Of a stretch of 38,287 nucleotides of DNA, positions 34,315-38,287 are shown piece by piece. The notes under the pieces were generated by a model. That model was not told the DNA's origin and ran no database searches. It was given only the letters and a program-made list of their open reading frames with translations. A program made the translations under genes and the position numbers. The number at the start of each line of letters is the position of its first letter. Positions within the stretch are counted from its first letter, which is position 1. This DNA comes from Acidobacteriota bacterium (GTDB lineage: Bacteria > Acidobacteriota > Terriglobia > Bryobacterales > Bryobacteraceae): NCBI GenBank assembly GCA_021787555.1, contig JAJYLS010000012.1:1-38287 (forward strand). Direction: 5' to 3'.

Positions 34315-36184
34315 CAAGCCCGCACCGGCTGCGCCGGTTAAGACCAGCATCACCGTGGTCGAGAAGGTCACCGCCGAAACGCCCGGCACCGTGACGCTCC
34401 TCAATTCCAAGCAAATCCAGGAGACACCCGGACTCGATCTCGACGACCGCCTCCGCCAGGTCCCCGGCTTCAGCCTCTTCAAGCGTAGCTCGAGCGTGGT
34501 GGCGCATCCCACCACGCAGGGAATTTCGCTGCGCGGGCTCGGCTCCTCCGGCGCCAGCCGATCGTTGGTGCTCTGGGATGGCATTCCCATGAACGATCCC
34601 TTCGGCGGCTGGGTCTACTGGACGCAGTTCCCCCCGGATGAGCTCGACGATATCGAAATATCGCCGGGCGCCTCCACCAGCGTCTTCGGCGACCGCGCCA
34701 TGAGCGGCGTCGTGGCGCTCTTCTCCCGCCCGCCGCAACAGCGCCACCTCTCTACTTACTTGGAGTCCGGCAGCCAGAACACCCAAGATTTCGGGGTCGG
34801 CTTTTCCGATCTGTGGTCGCGCTTCGCCGTCTCCGGCTTCGCCCGCGCGTTCACGACCGACGGCTACTACATCGTTCCCGAGACCTTCGACGGCAAACCG
34901 CTGCGCGGCGCCGCCGATACGCGCGCCGGCGTCCGCTTCGTCACCGGCAACGTGCACCTCGATCGCTATACTTCGTTCGGCAATTTCTACGTTGAGGCCA
35001 TCGTGCTGGCCGAGGACCGCAAAAACGGCACCCTCGTTTCGCACAATTCCACCGGTCTCGGCACCATCGCCATGCACTTCGAGCGGCAGCTTGCGGCCGA
35101 CGATTCCATCTCGATTCTCGGCTTCCACACTCGCGAGGACTTCCACAGCACCTTCGATTTCGTCACCCACAACCGCAACACCGACCGCCTGACGTACTTT
35201 CAGACCGTGCCCTCGGACGCCCTCGGCGGTTCCGCCCTGTGGCGCCATCACCGGATGAAGTGGGACCTGCTCGCCGGCGCCGATGTCAACCGCGTCGGCG
35301 GCACCGATACCGACCACCTCTTCCCCTTCGGCGAGCGCATCGGCGGCGGCGTGCTGTTGGAGCACGGCCTCTTCGCCCAGGGCAATATGTCTGCCGGTCC
35401 GGTGCGCTTCTTCGCCGGCTTGCGCCACACCTTCACCGGAACCGCCGCCGGCACCTTCCTCAGCCCCAGCGCCGGCATCACCACCGGCTTCAAACGCGTG
35501 CGCCTGCGCGGCTCGGTCTTCCGCGCTTTCCGCGCTCCCACGCTCAACGAGCTCTACCGCGAATTCAGCGTCGGCAACACCGTCACGCTGGCCAATCCCG
35601 CCCTCGGCCCCGAGACCGTCTTCGGCGCGGAAACCGGCTTCGATTGGTCCTTCATGGAAAACGGCGCGCTGCACTTTACCGCCTTCCGCAATTCCGTCGA
35701 CAACCTCATCACCAACGTGACCCTTTCGAGCACCGGTAATTCGATTCTCCGCCAGCGCCAGAATGCCGCCGCCGTGCTCAGCCGCGGCCTCGAAGCCGGC
35801 TATCAGCAGCGCTTCGGCCGCTGGACCGTCGACCTCGGCTACCTGTTCGCTGACACGCGCTACGTCACCGGCCTTCGCGTCCCGGAGGTACCCAAGAACC
35901 AGGGCACCGGCGAAATTTCCTACCAGCATGGCGGCACGCTCACCTCCGCCGGCGTCCGCAGCTTCGGCAGTCAGTTCGACGACGACCTCAACCACTTCCT
36001 GCTCCCCGGATTCACCGTCGCCGAAGTGATGCTGCGTCAGCACCTGGTCGCCTCGCTCTCCGCCGAAGTGGCCATCGACAACCTCCTCGACCGGACGTTC
36101 TACACCGCTTTCACTCCCACCCCCAACATCGGCAATCCGCGCCTCTGGCGCGTGGGCCTGCGGTGGGACGGGAAGTTGTGGTGA
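34244..36184 (+). CDS. TonB-dependent outer-membrane receptor
   Basis: A 646-residue outer-membrane beta-barrel that would take up a scarce ligand using TonB energy. The ATG at 34244 starts a cysteine-rich signal peptide (MPAGPVLACCLLMCCPCLHA). A TonB-box-like SITVVEKV follows, then the plug domain (about 50-155), which contains RQVPGFSLFKRSS, GISLRGLGSSGASRSLVLWD, IPMNDPFGGWVYW, and the SPGASTSVFGDRAMSGVVALF segment. The barrel has alternating aromatic strands and ends in ...RVGLRWDGKLW, with a terminal aromatic residue as needed for barrel insertion. The size and plug are BtuB/CirA-like, but the ligand is unknown. It starts inside the DUF58 gene. Confidence 0.93.
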   Translation: MPAGPVLACCLLMCCPCLHAQAPDKPAPAAPVKTSITVVEKVTAETPGTVTLLNSKQIQETPGLDLDDRLRQVPGFSLFKRSSSVVAHPTTQGISLRGLGSSGASRSLVLWDGIPMNDPFGGWVYWTQFPPDELDDIEISPGASTSVFGDRAMSGVVALFSRPPQQRHLSTYLESGSQNTQDFGVGFSDLWSRFAVSGFARAFTTDGYYIVPETFDGKPLRGAADTRAGVRFVTGNVHLDRYTSFGNFYVEAIVLAEDRKNGTLVSHNSTGLGTIAMHFERQLAADDSISILGFHTREDFHSTFDFVTHNRNTDRLTYFQTVPSDALGGSALWRHHRMKWDLLAGADVNRVGGTDTDHLFPFGERIGGGVLLEHGLFAQGNMSAGPVRFFAGLRHTFTGTAAGTFLSPSAGITTGFKRVRLRGSVFRAFRAPTLNELYREFSVGNTVTLANPALGPETVFGAETGFDWSFMENGALHFTAFRNSVDNLITNVTLSSTGNSILRQRQNAAAVLSRGLEAGYQQRFGRWTVDLGYLFADTRYVTGLRVPEVPKNQGTGEISYQHGGTLTSAGVRSFGSQFDDDLNHFLLPGFTVAEVMLRQHLVASLSAEVAIDNLLDRTFYTAFTPTPNIGNPRLWRVGLRWDGKLW

Positions 36185-36194
36185 TCGCTATGTC

Positions 36195-36213
36195 TGTGTC
36201 ACAATGTGTCACA
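36195..36213. promoter_or_regulatory. Possible operator of the Phd/PIN toxin-antitoxin pair
   Basis: Two copies of the odd palindrome TGTGTCACA (36195-36203 and 36205-36213) stand one base apart, directly at the antitoxin start. This fits the tandem palindromic sites that Phd-type antitoxins bind to repress their own operon. Confidence 0.45.
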
Positions 36214-36449
36214 TGGCGGTCAGGAAGGCCAGCGTACGTGAATTGCACCTCAAGACCAGCGACATTGTCAAGCGTGTCGCTAATGGCGAAACGTTTATCA
36301 TCGAAAAGAAAGGAACGCCTGTCGCTGAGATCCGCCCCATACCTGTGCAACGGCCCACCCGCCGCCTGCCCGATCGCGAGGCGTTCATCCGTAGCCTGAC
36401 ATTCCGTGCTTTGGATAGCGGTGCCATTCTGGAACAAGATCGTTCTTGA
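36213..36449 (+). CDS. Phd/YefM-type antitoxin
   Basis: A 78-residue protein, starting at the ATG at 36213; another ATG three codons earlier is possible. KASVRELHLKTSDIVKRVAN matches the Phd/YefM N-terminal DNA-binding fold ('s..elk.n.s.ll.rV..Ge'), followed by GETFIIEKKGTPVAEIRPI. The remaining ~35 residues are the flexible toxin-binding tail. It is 28 bp downstream of the TonB receptor gene and overlaps the PIN toxin gene by 4 bp (TTGA), the usual antitoxin-first order. Confidence 0.88.
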   Translation: MAVRKASVRELHLKTSDIVKRVANGETFIIEKKGTPVAEIRPIPVQRPTRRLPDREAFIRSLTFRALDSGAILEQDRS

Positions 36450-36877
36450 TCCTCTATTTCGATTCCGCCTATATCGCCAAGTGCTACCTTCCGGAACCGG
36501 GAGGCGAAAAGGTTAGGGCACTCGCGCGCAGCGCGTCGGGCCTGTATTCGTCGGCGCTCTCGGTCGCCGAGCTTGCCTGCGTGTTCCACCGCCAGGCTCG
36601 CGAGTGCGCCGCCGCTCCAGAGTCTATAACCACCCTGCGCCGGCAATTTCGGCAGGACTTAACTGATGAGGTCTGGTCGCTCATACCAGTGACGGACCGC
36701 CTGTTGCATCGGGTCGATGCCCTGATTCGCAGCCTTCCGATGTCGTGCCTGCTCCGTGCGGGCGACGCCATTCATCTCGTCACCGCGATCGATGCCGGGT
36801 TTCACGAGATTTGGACAAACGACCGCCGCCTTTTGGCCGCCGTAGAAGCTGCTGGTCTCCAGGGGAGGACGGTTTAG
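36446..36877 (+). CDS. PIN-domain toxin (VapC-like ribonuclease)
   Basis: A 143-residue metal-dependent RNase toxin. The acidic active-site residues are in ILYFDSAYIAKCYL (D6), SVAELAC (E43 region), RAGDAIHLVTA (near D105) and IWTNDRRLLAA (near D125). These are the four expected positions of a PIN domain. The start is TTG, overlapping the antitoxin stop, so the genes are translationally coupled. Length and motifs suggest an intact toxin. Confidence 0.92.
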   Translation: MILYFDSAYIAKCYLPEPGGEKVRALARSASGLYSSALSVAELACVFHRQARECAAAPESITTLRRQFRQDLTDEVWSLIPVTDRLLHRVDALIRSLPMSCLLRAGDAIHLVTAIDAGFHEIWTNDRRLLAAVEAAGLQGRTV

Positions 36878-37007
36878 TAATCGCTGGAACCGCGGCTTCG
36901 GGGCAAACAATCGTCTGCCCCTTCCGCGGAGGACATTCTGTTGTTGTGTTTGCAAATTAGTGTGGTGGCGGAGCCGATCCTCTCAGCTTTTTGTCGTGCT
37001 GCCTCGC

Positions 37008-37955
37008 CTACCCCACCCCGTCCCGCGGCGCCATCGCCGGCGAAAGCACCCGCAACGTCCCCGCTGCCGCCTCCGGCCGCGCGGCTGGCGCCAGCCACCG
37101 CTCGATCGCCGGCAGCGCTGCCTCCGCCGCCGCCTCGCCCGCCTCCACGAGTTGCGGCCCGCATTGGAAGCCGTCCCAATCCACCCCGTGCACGTCCGGC
37201 GCGATCACCAGGTCGCTCTGCTTCCGCCACCCGTCTTCGCTATGCGTTTGCATGATCTGGAAGCAGCGGTTCACCACCTGGAACATGTTGCTTACCGGCA
37301 CCGCTCTCGGATGCGCCGGCAGGTGCACCGCGATCACGTGCGTCGCGCCAAGCTGCTGCGCCAGCAGCGCCGGAATCTCCATGCTCATGGCGCCGTCCAC
37401 CAGCAGCCGGTCGCCGCACCGCACCGGCTGGAACAGTCCCGGGTACGAGCAGCTCGCGCGAATCGGCAGAAACACGTCGCCCGAATTGCTGAACCGCAAG
37501 GGCTCGCCCGTGGCCAGGTCCGTGGCCAGCACGCCCAGCGGAATCTGCATCTCCTCGAACCGGTAGCACTTCAGCAGCCGCTCCAGGAACCGGCACATCC
37601 GCTCGCTGGCCGCGAATCCCATGCGCCCGATCGTCCACTTGGCCACGTCGCCGAATCGCATGGCGCATCCCGCGCGCGCGATCTCCTCCGGTGGCGTGCC
37701 GCTCGCGTATGCCGCGGCCACAATCGAGCCCGCACTCACGCCCGCGATGCAATGGATCGGAATTCCGCGCCGTTCGAAAACTTTCAGAACGCCCGTGTGC
37801 GCAATTCCACGGGCGAAACCGCCTCCCAGCGCCAGCCCGATCTTGGGCGGTGTGAAGCCCACCGCCTCCGTTTGAACCAACGCCGTCACCCCATTCGGGC
37901 GTGACCAGCGGCGCAGGGCGTAAAAAAAGCTGGCGGCCCTCCGCGCAGCCTTCAT
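37008..37955 (-). CDS. Patatin-like phospholipase (RssA/NTE type)
   Basis: A serine lipid hydrolase of 315 residues. Oxyanion loop GLALGGGFARGIAHTGVL (40-57), nucleophile elbow GVSAGS (S74), and catalytic aspartate in LLVDGAMS (near 190) form the Ser-Asp dyad of patatins. The order and spacing match bacterial RssA/YchK-like proteins. There is no signal peptide; the N-terminus is basic. GGAGG lies 5 nt before the ATG. The C-terminal ~40 residues are alanine-rich. The natural lipid substrate is not evident. Confidence 0.93.
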   Translation of the reverse strand: MKAARRAASFFYALRRWSRPNGVTALVQTEAVGFTPPKIGLALGGGFARGIAHTGVLKVFERRGIPIHCIAGVSAGSIVAAAYASGTPPEEIARAGCAMRFGDVAKWTIGRMGFAASERMCRFLERLLKCYRFEEMQIPLGVLATDLATGEPLRFSNSGDVFLPIRASCSYPGLFQPVRCGDRLLVDGAMSMEIPALLAQQLGATHVIAVHLPAHPRAVPVSNMFQVVNRCFQIMQTHSEDGWRKQSDLVIAPDVHGVDWDGFQCGPQLVEAGEAAAEAALPAIERWLAPAARPEAAAGTLRVLSPAMAPRDGVG

Positions 37956-38221
37956 AACCGCCTCCCTCGTCCCGCCTCTCTGTCCCCCACCTGGAGGTGG
38001 GACTTCTATGCACTCAGACGAGCAACCAAACTGCCGGGTTTCCGTTTTCCGTCGAAATTTTTGCGCGCGTCCACACTACGTCCCCGCGCATTTCGCCTGC
38101 GCACAAAAGAACACAGATTCGCCTCCACCTCCTCAACTCCTAACTCCTTAACTCCTCACTCTTAGGCATCGTAAATAAATAACATTTACAAGTGCCACCT
38201 TAATGTGTTATCACGGTGGGC
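37956..38221. other. Intergenic region with a hairpin and low-complexity sequence
   Basis: No gene was seen. It holds a GTCCC...GGGAC hairpin at 37982-38003 in the patatin gene leader, and a low-complexity run of ACTCCT-like units at about 38129-38161. From 38165 it becomes AT-rich, with a GTAAAT...ATTTAC inverted repeat. Confidence 0.6.
37982..38003. repeat. Hairpin upstream of the patatin gene
   Basis: GTCCC(CC)ACC pairs with GGTGGGAC around a TGGA loop. There is no T-tract, so it is not a normal terminator. It lies about 30 bp before the patatin start and could be in the mRNA leader or be a dispersed repeat. Confidence 0.5.
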
Positions 38222-38287
38222 ATGGACACCGACGCCCAACTCGCCCAGTACTTTGCTGGCATGTGGCCGCATCTGGACGAACATGCC
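38165..38287 (+). mobile_element. Possible left end of an insertion sequence (cut by window edge)
   Basis: Sharply AT-rich sequence with an internal inverted repeat precedes a start codon whose product resembles transposase N-termini. Only the first ~120 bp would lie in the window, and the terminal repeat cannot be verified. Confidence 0.3.
38222..38287 (+). CDS. Partial CDS, possible ISAzo13-type transposase
   Basis: The 22 visible codons, beginning MDTDAQLAQYFAGMWPHLDE, run to the window edge. The 'F..M.PHLDE.' pattern resembles the start of ISAzo13-family transposases ('...LxPhLdErxrRL'). The fragment is too short for certainty. The preceding AT-rich stretch is compatible with an IS end. 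Confidence 0.4.
   Translation, partial: MDTDAQLAQYFAGMWPHLDEHA

Noticed and set aside
34238-36043. 601-residue minus-strand frame opposite the TonB receptor
   Set aside because: Ala/Glu/Gly-rich shadow with no signal or domain; the plus-strand receptor has full plug and barrel features.
37982-38003. Hairpin as a rho-independent terminator
   Set aside because: No T-tract on either strand, and it lies upstream of the patatin gene.

Overview
The window is a GC-rich bacterial chromosome segment with densely packed, often overlapping genes. It most likely comes from an Acidobacteriota member near Bryobacterales/Candidatus Solibacter. The clues are two tandem VWA proteins of the acidobacterial VWFA-related type, the decayed ends of a TIGR03435-type 'soil-associated' protein gene, a Gram-negative envelope gene set (kdsA, kdsB, lolA, a TonB-dependent receptor), several small dispersed intergenic repeats, and two toxin-antitoxin pairs. 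No rRNA, tRNA or CRISPR array was seen.

Layout. Positions 67-6441 (minus strand): a TPR-type secreted protein, an unknown protein, an Slt-type lytic transglycosylase, lipoyl synthase and a DMT-type exporter. Positions 6683-10676: a sodium:solute symporter (+), a peroxiredoxin (-), an APC amino-acid permease (+) and a small AT-hook-like protein (+). Positions 10691-21280 (minus): a type IV pilus/type II secretion-like assembly cluster read lolA, gspF, gspE, pilM, pilN, pilO, pilP-like, collagen-like pseudopilin, with a Tat-exported Gfo/Idh oxidoreductase downstream and a TIM-barrel sugar isomerase-like protein upstream. Positions 21397-24745: uvrA and a divergent zinc-ribbon protein. Positions 24787-25792: a TIGR03435 remnant and higBA. 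Positions 25975-29150: kdsB-pyrG-kdsA, in which every junction overlaps and which couples CTP synthesis to Kdo synthesis and activation. Positions 29211-31423: two VWA proteins and a small basic protein. A frameshifted pseudogene follows, then purA (-), a DUF58 protein and TonB receptor (+), a Phd/VapC-type TA pair (+), a patatin-like phospholipase (-), and the first codons of what may be an insertion-sequence transposase at the right edge.

The strongest observation is at 8114-8827. The peroxiredoxin frame is interrupted by one TGA exactly at the peroxidatic cysteine position (P-x3-T-x2-Sec). A perfect hairpin with a GGUC loop begins 10 nt after the TGA, as expected of a bacterial SECIS element. 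I read it as a selenocysteine peroxiredoxin that also lacks the usual resolving cysteine. Conventional annotation would split it into two false genes. Other notable points are a pseudopilin carrying a collagen-like Gly-X-Y domain, a 24-bp dispersed repeat that supplies the stop codon of two unrelated genes at the same offset, and hairpin repeats on both sides of gspE inside the assembly operon.
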